Part shown: positions 1 to 5,058 of the stretch, piece after piece
Layout: each line of letters starts with the position of its first letter
Position numbering within the stretch: position 1 is the stretch's first letter
Assembly: GCA_965554225.1 (NCBI GenBank)
Contig: CBEVZC010000175.1
Location: forward strand, 1-5,634
DNA from: BMS3ABIN04 sp965554225
Lineage (GTDB): Bacteria > Bacteroidota > Ignavibacteria > Ignavibacteriales > Melioribacteraceae
Direction: 5' to 3'
Length of the DNA stretch: 5,634 nt
Program-made: the position numbers and the translations under genes
Notes under the pieces: generated by a model
Database searches by the model: none
What the model was told of the DNA's origin: nothing
Seen by the model: the letters and a program-made list of their open reading frames with translations, nothing else

Positions 1-883
1 TGATTTAGTATTTTCTATTTTACTTATTCTTCCTCTTTTTATTCATATTACTAAATCCAGAACTTATCAAGATAAAAAATTTAAGAGTATATTATTTTTA
101 TCCTTTATTTACTTAGCGTTATTAGCGCTTGCATTTGTTTTAAATATTATGGATTTAAAATATCCTCAGACTTATGTACTTGGTTATCCTCTACAAAAAA
201 TTGTATTTGCTGTTTTACTTATTTCGTATAAAGTTATTCAACTTTATGTAATTATTTTATTGTGGAGCATGTTTTTTATAAAAGGGATTACAGTATATTT
301 ATCATCGGTTTTGTTTTTAGCTATCGGTATTATTACTATTATAGGATGTACTTATCTTTACAACCTTTCCTTTTCTAAAACTAGTATTAGGGAAGCAAAA
401 AATACTAAATATAACATTGGAGTTGTTCTTGGTGCTGCTGTTTGGAGATACAATAAACCAAGTCCGCTTTTTAAGGGACGGATTGAAAAAGCGTTCCAAT
501 TTTTTAGAAGTGGGAAGATTAAAAAAATTCAAGTTACCGGTGGAAACGCTCCCGGTGAAATAAGTGAAGCTAGAGCTGCCTACAACTATTTGGTATTTAA
601 TCATGGGATAGACAAAAATAGAATTTTGATTGAAGAAAATACTTCTACAACTACGGAACAGGTTAAATTTATTAAAAATCATTTACTGCGAAATAAGAAA
701 GATGAAAAAATTGTTATTATTTCCGACCAATTTCATCTGAGGAGAGTTTTGCAGATTTGTAATTTTTTTAATGTTAATGCAATTGGAATTTCATCGGATT
801 ATAATTTAAATTGGAGAGAGTTGTTTTTCTATCGATTAAGAGATAGTATTGGATTATTGTTATTTTGGATGTTTGGAATTTAA
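1..883 (+). CDS. YdcF/SanA/ElyC-like DUF218 membrane protein (5' end outside window)
   Basis: The frame is open from base 2 to the TAA at 881-883, giving 293 visible residues. The first ATG (149) is internal: the 49 codons before it carry no stop and encode two further hydrophobic segments, so the true start lies upstream of the window. The N-terminal half is a run of about four or five membrane segments. From about 420 onward comes a DUF218 domain. It contains a VVLGAAVW strand, then PSPLFKGRIEKAF, a VTGGNAPGE loop, SEARAAYNYL, GIDKNRILIEENTSTTTEQ, and ISDQFHLRR near the end. These are the hallmark blocks of the YdcF/SanA/ElyC family. Family members have been linked to envelope integrity and peptidoglycan or lipid-carrier metabolism (ElyC, SanA) and to S-adenosylmethionine binding (YdcF), but no reaction can be assigned here. 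The domain follows directly after the last membrane segment, so it is tethered to the membrane. Only 22 bp separate it from the dehydrogenase gene, which suggests co-transcription. Confidence 0.85.
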   Translation, partial: DLVFSILLILPLFIHITKSRTYQDKKFKSILFLSFIYLALLALAFVLNIMDLKYPQTYVLGYPLQKIVFAVLLISYKVIQLYVIILLWSMFFIKGITVYLSSVLFLAIGIITIIGCTYLYNLSFSKTSIREAKNTKYNIGVVLGAAVWRYNKPSPLFKGRIEKAFQFFRSGKIKKIQVTGGNAPGEISEARAAYNYLVFNHGIDKNRILIEENTSTTTEQVKFIKNHLLRNKKDEKIVIISDQFHLRRVLQICNFFNVNAIGISSDYNLNWRELFFYRLRDSIGLLLFWMFGI

Positions 884-905
884 TTTTTATAGAAAAAGGT
901 TATAA

Positions 906-1979
906 ATGGAATATTTTAACTTATTAGAAAATCAAGGGCATGAGCAAGTTATTTTTTGCTCAAATAAAGAAGCCGGATTAAAATCAATAATTGCCGTTCA
1001 TAATACAACATTAGGACCTGCAATAGGAGGCACCAGAATGTGGCATTACGCTACTACCGATGCCGCTTTAAAAGATGTCTTGCGGCTTTCAAGAGCTATG
1101 ACGTATAAAGCTGCTGTTGCCGGACTAAACTTAGGCGGCGGACAAGCTGTTATTATAGGCAACTCCGAGACGGATAAAAACGAGCTCCTTTTTAGAACGT
1201 TTGGGAAATTCATTGCCGGATTAGGCGGCCGCTATATTACTGCAGAAGATGTAGGTACCGACATGCGTGATATGGAATTTGTACGAATGGAAACAAAACA
1301 TGTAACCGGTATATCAAAGGCTTTAGGCGGCTCTGGTGATCCTGCTCCGGTTTCTGCTTACGGTGTTTATATCGGTATGAAAGCATGCGCAAAAGAAAAA
1401 TGGGGAGACGATTCATTAGAGGGGAAAAAGGTCGTCGTTCAAGGTGCCGGACGAGTAGCACGTTATTTATGTGAGCATTTGTCAAATGAAAATGCCGATA
1501 TTTATGTGACGGATATACGTGAGGATAGAATTAATAGATTGGTTTCTTCCCTAAAGGCAGAAGTGGTTAAACCCGATGAGGTTTACGATATAAAGGGCGA
1601 TATTTTTGCTCCTTGTGCGTTAGGCGGAATTATTAACGATGATACGATAACGAGATTAAATTATCAAATAGTTGCCGGTGTAGCCAATAACCAATTGGAA
1701 AATGAGGAAAAGAACGGGAAAATGTTGTTTGAAAAAGGTATTTTATATGCGCCGGATTATGTTTTAAATGCAGGCGGACTAATTAATGTTGCCAATGAAT
1801 TGGAAGGTTATAGACAGGACCGAGCGTTAAAACGTGCTGAAAGCATATATGACATAATCACTAAGGTTATAGAGATTTCTAAAAAATTAAATATACCAAC
1901 TAATAAAGCATCAAACCAATTAGCTGAAGAAAGGCTAAATCGAATTGGTAAAATACGCAATATTTATTCCGGGTTTTAA
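906..1979 (+). CDS. Leucine dehydrogenase-type amino-acid dehydrogenase with Lys80 replaced by Gln
   Basis: This 357-residue protein of the Glu/Leu/Phe/Val dehydrogenase family is close in length and motif order to Bacillus leucine dehydrogenase. That enzyme is a cytosolic NAD-dependent enzyme that reversibly deaminates leucine, valine and isoleucine to 2-oxoacids. The N-terminal substrate domain shows GPAIGGTRMW (37-46), MTYK with substrate-binding Lys68, and ITAEDVGT with Asp115. The Rossmann domain shows VVVQGAGRVA (176-185) and Asp203 after the second strand, which fits NAD rather than NADP. APDYVLNAGGLINVANEL (282-299) closes the pocket. Ile40, Ala113, Leu292 and Val295 align with the hydrophobic side-chain pocket of leucine dehydrogenase. 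The oddity is GLNLGGGQ: residue 80 is Gln (CAA, 1143-1145), where the family has the catalytic general-base Lys. The enzyme may therefore be weak, altered or non-catalytic. The start is ATG 906, with AAAGG at 895-899. The gene lies 22 bp after the DUF218 gene. Confidence 0.9.
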   Translation: MEYFNLLENQGHEQVIFCSNKEAGLKSIIAVHNTTLGPAIGGTRMWHYATTDAALKDVLRLSRAMTYKAAVAGLNLGGGQAVIIGNSETDKNELLFRTFGKFIAGLGGRYITAEDVGTDMRDMEFVRMETKHVTGISKALGGSGDPAPVSAYGVYIGMKACAKEKWGDDSLEGKKVVVQGAGRVARYLCEHLSNENADIYVTDIREDRINRLVSSLKAEVVKPDEVYDIKGDIFAPCALGGIINDDTITRLNYQIVAGVANNQLENEEKNGKMLFEKGILYAPDYVLNAGGLINVANELEGYRQDRALKRAESIYDIITKVIEISKKLNIPTNKASNQLAEERLNRIGKIRNIYSGF

Positions 1980-1993
1980 TTTGTTCTCTAAAA

Positions 1994-2001
1994 TATATTT
2001 G
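1994..2001 (+). promoter_or_regulatory. Possible -7 element (TATATTTG) upstream of nusB
   Basis: The 55-bp gap between the dehydrogenase and nusB contains TATATTTG, an exact match to the Bacteroidota -7 consensus TAnnTTTG, 33 bp before the nusB ATG. No TTTG or TTG lies about 20 nt upstream; that interval is the GC-richer end of the dehydrogenase gene. The promoter is thus only half supported and could be chance in AT-rich DNA. If real, it would let nusB and the transporter gene be transcribed separately from the upstream pair. Confidence 0.25.
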
Positions 2002-2034
2002 ATATTTATATTAGTAATTGAGATTTAGACACCC

Positions 2035-2505
2035 ATGGCAAAAAAATCAAATAGAAGATTCTTAAGAGAAAAAGCGCTACAAATTTTATATGCTAATGAA
2101 TTAAACAGCGATAATCTCTCTAAAATAATTGATTATGTTTTAGATTCGTATGAAAAACCGGATAGGGAATTCTGTATTAAATTGGTAAACTCTGTTATAC
2201 AGAATAAAAATGATTTGGAAAAAATAATTATTAAAAAAATTTCAAATTGGGAAGTAGAAAGAATTGCTTTGATTGATAGACTACTGTTAAGAATTGGAGT
2301 TGCCGAAATGTTGTATTTCCCGGATATCCCGCCGAAAGTTTCGATGAATGAAATGATTGAAATTTCAAAGGAATACAGTACTGCAAAAAGCGGTAAGTTT
2401 ATTAATGGAATTTTAGATGCTATTCTTTCGGAGATTAAAAAGAACGGAAAACTAAATAAATCCGGCAGAGGACTGATTGAACGATCCTTCCCAAAAAAAA
2501 CCTGA
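2035..2505 (+). CDS. nusB: Transcription antitermination factor NusB
   Basis: This 156-residue cytosolic, all-helical RNA-binding protein matches NusB. NusB binds boxA RNA with NusE (ribosomal protein S10) to support processive transcription of rRNA operons. The N-terminus has the typical NRRFLREKALQILYANEL helix (about 6-23), with the basic residues expected at the boxA interface. The C-terminal half carries the family signature from about 71 to 130: NWEVERIALIDRLLLRIGVAEM, then a PPKVSMNEMIEISKEYS block and KFINGILDAI. The basic tail after 133 is poorly conserved. Length is that of the usual single-domain NusB, without the long N-terminal extension I recall from Bacteroidia. The start is ATG 2035; no convincing Shine-Dalgarno precedes it, as is common in Bacteroidota. 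Its last 29 bp overlap the start of the transporter gene in another frame, and an A8 run (2493-2500) lies in that overlap. Confidence 0.92.
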   Translation: MAKKSNRRFLREKALQILYANELNSDNLSKIIDYVLDSYEKPDREFCIKLVNSVIQNKNDLEKIIIKKISNWEVERIALIDRLLLRIGVAEMLYFPDIPPKVSMNEMIEISKEYSTAKSGKFINGILDAILSEIKKNGKLNKSGRGLIERSFPKKT

Positions 2506-3805
2506 TACAAAAAAACAAAATAGATCCCATATTTTTGTTTGGACGCTTTTCGATTTTGCCAACACTTCATATTCTATTGTAGTTGTTACATTTATATTTG
2601 CAGTTTATTTTAAAGAAACTATTAGTCTTGGTAAACCAGTCGGCGATTTATATTGGAGTTTAGGAATAAGTATCTCTATGATTATTACTGCAATTCTATC
2701 GCCAATTATTGGTGCAATTGCAGACTACTCTGCCGGAAAGAAAAGATTCCTGCTCTTTTTTACACTGCTTTGCATTGTTTCAACATCATTACTCTATTTC
2801 CTTTCTGCCGGTGATATTTTATGGGGATTGGTTCTTTTTATACTCGCTAACATCGGGTTTGAAGCCGGTTTGGTTTTTTACGATGCTTATTTACCTGAGT
2901 TAACAACAGTAAAAAATTATGGGCGTGTAAGCGGATACGGTTTTGCAATGGGGTATCTCGGTTCTTTGGCAATATTACTTATTGCTTATCCGTTCATAAA
3001 ACAAAATTTAATACGGGAAACATTTCCTCTCTCGGCTCTGTTCTTTTTGATTTTTGCAGCTCCTCTGTTCCTGGTCCTAAGTGACTCGAGAAAAAAGATT
3101 GATAGACCACGTTCTTATATTGCAATAGGATTATATAGAGTAAGTAGTACAATTAAAAACTTAAAGCATTATAAAAATTTGGCAACGTTTTTAATTGCAT
3201 TTTTTTTCTATATAGAGGGGGTAAATACTGTAATTTTCTTTGCGGGGAATTATGCTAAGTCTACTCTTAATTTTTCAATGAACGAACTAATTGTATTTTT
3301 TCTGATTGTTCAAACAACAGCAATTATTGGATCTTTAACTTTTGGTATTATTTCAGATTCTATCGGGCAAAAGAGGTCTCTCGTAATCTCTCTCTTAATT
3401 TGGTTGTTTACAATTGTATTCGCTTATTTTACCAGCGACATTAACAGTCCTTTTGTTAAGTCCCTAGCTAAATTTTTCAGCATTTCATCCACCGAAATGA
3501 TAATGGCTTTGTTTTATGTTGTTGGACTATTGGCGGGAAGTGTAATGGGCGCTACACAATCAACAAGTAGAAGCTTAATGTCGAAACTAACACCGGAAGA
3601 TAAGAAGACTGAGTTTTTTGGATTTTATTCACTTTTCGGTAAGAGTTCTGCAATAGTCGGACCATTGGTATTCGGACTTGTTAGTTATGCAACAGGAAGT
3701 CAGAGAATTGCAATTCTTTCATTGGGATTGTTTTTTATTATAGGGTTAACAATATTAAAAAATGTAGAAGATCCATACATAGAGACAAACGCTAAGATTT
3801 CTTAG
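2477..3805 (+). CDS. UMF1 (Atg22-like) family MFS transporter, TTG start
   Basis: This 442-residue inner-membrane protein has about 12 membrane segments, the usual size for the UMF1 family. The family is a branch of the major facilitator superfamily related to yeast vacuolar effluxer Atg22; bacterial substrates are mostly unknown. Family marks seen are WTLFDFANTSYS (22-33) at the first helix, an MFS motif A GAIADYSAGKKR (79-90) after helix 2, FYDAYLPEL (134-142), a second motif-A-like GIISDSIGQKR (290-300), and the C-terminal GATQSTSRSLMSKLTPEDKK...FFGFYSLFGKSSAIVGP block (358-396). The start is TTG 2477: an in-frame TGA lies immediately upstream (2474-2476), and the next ATG is residue 68, inside the second helix. 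AGAGGA (2467-2472) is a reasonable ribosome binding site. The 29-bp overlap with nusB suggests translational coupling. The 3' end overlaps the convergent protease gene by 14 bp. Confidence 0.88.
   Translation: MNDPSQKKPDTKKQNRSHIFVWTLFDFANTSYSIVVVTFIFAVYFKETISLGKPVGDLYWSLGISISMIITAILSPIIGAIADYSAGKKRFLLFFTLLCIVSTSLLYFLSAGDILWGLVLFILANIGFEAGLVFYDAYLPELTTVKNYGRVSGYGFAMGYLGSLAILLIAYPFIKQNLIRETFPLSALFFLIFAAPLFLVLSDSRKKIDRPRSYIAIGLYRVSSTIKNLKHYKNLATFLIAFFFYIEGVNTVIFFAGNYAKSTLNFSMNELIVFFLIVQTTAIIGSLTFGIISDSIGQKRSLVISLLIWLFTIVFAYFTSDINSPFVKSLAKFFSISSTEMIMALFYVVGLLAGSVMGATQSTSRSLMSKLTPEDKKTEFFGFYSLFGKSSAIVGPLVFGLVSYATGSQRIAILSLGLFFIIGLTILKNVEDPYIETNAKIS
3792..3805. repeat. Palindrome holding the stop codons of two convergent genes
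   Basis: CTAAGA-TT-TCTTAG is a 6-bp inverted repeat with a 2-bp centre. It coincides exactly with the overlap of the transporter gene (+) and the M50B-like gene (-). Because of the symmetry both genes end in TCT TAG (Ser-stop). There is no room for a classical terminator hairpin, and the element is too AT-rich and short to be one. Confidence 0.6.
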
Positions 3806-4502
3806 TTTTCTTAGTTTTCTCTGCCCCTTTCACAAAACTAAGTTTGAATATTAAAAATAATGTTGCAGCAGAGACTGTAAACCATAAAATTCCCCATAAA
3901 ATTGCCGGTATGTTTGTTAGCTTCTCGAGTATTTGCGTGTCGGTCACTCTATCGGTAAAAGTAATTAAATCGTCTTTTATATCTACTAAAACGTACATAC
4001 TGCTTATTAACCCGAGTGATCTGATTAAATAAGTATGAATAGTACTGTTAAAATATCTCGGAGATAAATATAGTAAAATAGCATAAACTGCAGATGCAAG
4101 AATAGTAATATTGCCTCGCTCAAAATTTGTGATGAATAGGATAAGTAAAAGGGAAATTATTGTGCAAATCCATATGCAAGCTTTTTTATTGTATGAAGCA
4201 AAAAATAGGACAGCACCGAATGCCAAACTTCCAAGATAACCGGAAAAAGCTATTATAAATTCGTTTCCACCTGTTGTATACGTTGCACCGCCGAGTCCTT
4301 TGCTTATTGTAATATATTCAATGCTACCGCCGGTTAAGAAAGAGGCAAGTGCATGACTCATTTCATGAAAGATTATGACAAATAGTTTTATGGGATAAAT
4401 TAAAAAAGTATTCCAAAAAACTATGCTAAAAATGGCTATACCCGCTGTTATCAGAAGTTCTTGAATTTGTTTTTTAATATTTGATTTTTTCTTTTTCGGC
4501 AC
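3792..4502 (-). CDS. M50B-like membrane metalloprotease homologue
   Basis: The product has 236 residues and about five or six membrane helices. It opens with a Lys-rich cytosolic stretch (3-11) and ends in another (225-235), consistent with both ends lying in the cytoplasm. The second hydrophobic segment carries the zinc motif HEMSH (HExxH, 46-50) followed by ALASFLTGG. Next come a GLGGATYTTGG loop (69-79) and SGYLGSLAFGA (87-97), then VDIKDDL (173-179). This order fits the M50B-like peptidase family (Pfam Peptidase_M50B), related to site-2 proteases that cleave within membranes. The Asp residues at 174, 177 or 178 are candidates for the third ligand, but I cannot assign one. Substrate and proteolytic activity are unknown; no PDZ domain is present. 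The start is GTG at 4502-4500: an in-frame stop lies only two codons upstream, and the next Met (48) is inside the zinc motif. No clear Shine-Dalgarno is visible. It is transcribed divergently from the tRNA genes. Confidence 0.82.
   Translation of the reverse strand: MPKKKKSNIKKQIQELLITAGIAIFSIVFWNTFLIYPIKLFVIIFHEMSHALASFLTGGSIEYITISKGLGGATYTTGGNEFIIAFSGYLGSLAFGAVLFFASYNKKACIWICTIISLLLILFITNFERGNITILASAVYAILLYLSPRYFNSTIHTYLIRSLGLISSMYVLVDIKDDLITFTDRVTDTQILEKLTNIPAILWGILWFTVSAATLFLIFKLSFVKGAEKTKKTKKS
3801..3818. repeat. 9-bp direct repeat CTTAGTTTT, two copies
   Basis: Two perfect adjacent copies lie at 3801-3809 and 3810-3818. The unit is three codons long and encodes the Lys/Thr-rich tail (KTKKTKKS) of the minus-strand M50B-like protein. 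The first copy also contains the TAG stop of the plus-strand transporter. A simple slippage duplication is the likely origin; it would have lengthened the basic tail without breaking either gene. Confidence 0.6.
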
Positions 4503-4561
4503 AGTTAATTATGTTGAAATTATGAAAACGAAATATAAACCTTAACTCAACAGAATTCACA

Positions 4562-4579
4562 AAAATTATTAATAATTTT
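4562..4579. repeat. 18-bp perfect palindrome in the tRNA promoter region
   Basis: AAAATTATT is followed directly by its reverse complement AATAATTTT. The right arm overlaps the -33 TTTG of the tRNA promoter. It lies between the divergent M50B-like and tRNA-Gly genes, so it could be an operator or a DNA-bending site. Alternatively it is chance symmetry in AT-only sequence; it lacks the GC pairs expected of a terminator. Confidence 0.45.
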
Positions 4580-4608
4580 GAATTTATATTATTAAGTAGG
4601 TATTTTTG
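4577..4608 (+). promoter_or_regulatory. Bacteroidota-type promoter of tRNA-Gly
   Basis: TTTG (4577-4580), a 20-nt spacer and TATTTTTG (4601-4608) together match the Bacteroidota primary-sigma consensus TTTG-N19-21-TAnnTTTG at every defined base. The -7 element ends 10 nt before the first base of tRNA-Gly, so transcription would begin only a few bases upstream of the mature tRNA. This may be the sole promoter for both tRNAs up to the terminator near 4844. Confidence 0.7.
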
Positions 4609-4618
4609 CAAAATAAAA

Positions 4619-4691
4619 GCGAGCGTAACTCAGTTGGTAGAGTGTCAGCTTCCCAAGCTGAATGTCGCGGGTTCGAATCCCGTCGCTCGCT
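4619..4691 (+). tRNA. tRNA-Gly (anticodon CCC)
   Basis: A full cloverleaf folds from 73 bases. Acceptor arms GCGAGCG (4619-4625) and CGCTCGC (4684-4690) pair perfectly, with discriminator U at 4691 as expected for bacterial tRNA-Gly. The D stem is ACTC/GAGT, the anticodon stem TCAGC/GCTGA with loop TTCCCAA, and the T stem GCGGG/CCCGT with loop TTCGAAT. The anticodon CCC at 4652-4654 reads GGG codons, and the anticodon arm resembles E. coli GlyU. CCA is not encoded (CAT follows), so it must be added by CCA nucleotidyltransferase. Confidence 0.96.
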
Positions 4692-4709
4692 CATGTTATA
4701 AAATAAATG

Positions 4710-4740
4710 TTGCATCATTATTACTATTAAGTTAAATTTA
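4710..4740 (+). promoter_or_regulatory. Weak candidate promoter for tRNA-Val between the two tRNAs
   Basis: TTG (4710-4712), a 20-nt spacer and TAAATTTA (4733-4740) resemble the Bacteroidota promoter pattern, but the last base of the -7 box is A instead of G and the -33 box lacks its first T. It could give tRNA-Val independent transcription. Since no terminator separates the tRNAs, read-through from the stronger upstream promoter is equally sufficient. Confidence 0.3.
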
Positions 4741-4758
4741 AAGCTCGGAAATAATGAT
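4714..4758 (+). repeat. Inverted repeat in the tRNA-Gly/tRNA-Val spacer
   Basis: ATCATTATT (4714-4722) is the exact reverse complement of AATAATGAT (4750-4758), with 27 nt between the arms. In a joint precursor RNA this could form a stem just before the 5' end of tRNA-Val and so expose the RNase P and 3'-processing sites. The stem is AT-rich and weak, and chance is not excluded. Confidence 0.35.
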
Positions 4759-4761
4759 TTA

Positions 4762-4836
4762 GGGGCCTTAGCTCAGTTGGTTCAGAGCACCTGCCTTACA
4801 AGCAGGGGGTCATAGGTTCGAGTCCTATAGGCCCCA
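4762..4836 (+). tRNA. tRNA-Val (anticodon TAC)
   Basis: A full cloverleaf folds from 75 bases. Acceptor arms GGGGCCT (4762-4768) and AGGCCCC (4829-4835) pair perfectly, with discriminator A at 4836. The D stem is GCTC/GAGC, the anticodon stem CCTGC/GCAGG with loop CTTACAA, and the T stem ATAGG/CCTAT with loop TTCGAGT. Anticodon TAC (4797-4799) specifies valine (GUA and, by wobble, other GUN codons). CCA is not encoded (CGA follows). It lies 70 bp after tRNA-Gly, probably in the same transcript. Confidence 0.97.
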
Positions 4837-4843
4837 CGAATTG

Positions 4844-4878
4844 AAGCCTTTTAACTAAACAAGTTACTGGGCTTTTTT
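4844..4878 (+). terminator. Intrinsic terminator of the tRNA transcript
   Basis: AAGCCT (4844-4849) pairs with GGGCTT (4869-4874, with a terminal U-G pair). A second stem above it pairs TAACT (4852-4856) with AGTTA (4862-4866) around an AAACA loop. The stem runs into six T residues (4873-4878). It starts 7 bp after tRNA-Val, the expected place for a Rho-independent terminator. Confidence 0.7.
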
Positions 4879-4880
4879 AG

Positions 4881-4992
4881 TTTTAAATAATTTTAATAGT
4901 TAAAAGTATGAGTGAAATTGCTAGTTAGATTTACAGTAGTTTTACATTCGAAGTGTGATGGTGTAAATTCATTCTTAGTTGAAAATAAAAAA
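4881..4992. other. Non-coding spacer between tRNA terminator and IS element
   Basis: These 112 AT-rich bases contain no convincing gene, tRNA fragment or strong repeat on either strand. I see no copy of the tRNA-Val 3' end, so there is no sign of a tRNA-type attachment site. The stretch is probably the original intergenic region into which the IS inserted. Confidence 0.5.
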
Positions 4993-4994
4993 GA

Positions 4995-5056
4995 GAGACT
5001 CCCAAAAAAATAGTAATTTTGGTTTAGACAAAACAAAAAAAACTAAAAGGAGTCTC
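4995..5056 (+). promoter_or_regulatory. Inverted repeat that can mask the transposase ribosome binding site
   Basis: GAGACTCC (4995-5002) at the presumed IS tip is the exact complement of GGAGTCTC (5049-5056), which contains the 3' part of the AAGGAG Shine-Dalgarno (5047-5052). The 46-nt loop also holds TAATTTTG (5014-5021), a match to the -7 consensus TAnnTTTG but without a recognisable -33 box. RNA entering from outside would include both arms and hide the ribosome site. A transcript starting inside the loop would lack the left arm and be translatable. This is inferred from complementarity alone. Confidence 0.45.
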
Positions 5057-5058
5057 AA

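Noticed and set aside
317..682. Minus-strand open frame opposite the DUF218 gene
   Set aside because: It is antisense to a well-recognised family domain, its translation resembles no family I know, and it has no ribosome binding site of its own.
1237..1485. Minus-strand open frame inside the dehydrogenase gene
   Set aside because: It is a shadow of conserved codons; the plus-strand frame carries every family motif.
2133..2570. Minus-strand open frame across the nusB/transporter junction
   Set aside because: It is a composition artefact spanning two recognised genes; the translation is a low-complexity Phe/Ile/Ser-rich string.
2709..2903. Plus-strand 64-codon frame inside the transporter gene
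   Set aside because: It is an out-of-frame shadow of transmembrane codons, with no start signal.
3844..4032. Plus-strand 62-codon frame opposite the M50B-like gene
   Set aside because: It is antisense to a recognised family protein and shows no supporting motif.
4562..4579. Palindrome as a terminator for the M50B-like or tRNA genes
   Set aside because: It lies upstream of both divergent genes, has no GC pairs and no T tract in the right context.
4800..5000. Integrative element at the tRNA-Val 3' end
   Set aside because: No duplicate of the tRNA 3' end and no integrase are visible; the transposase is a DDE enzyme that does not use tRNA attachment sites.
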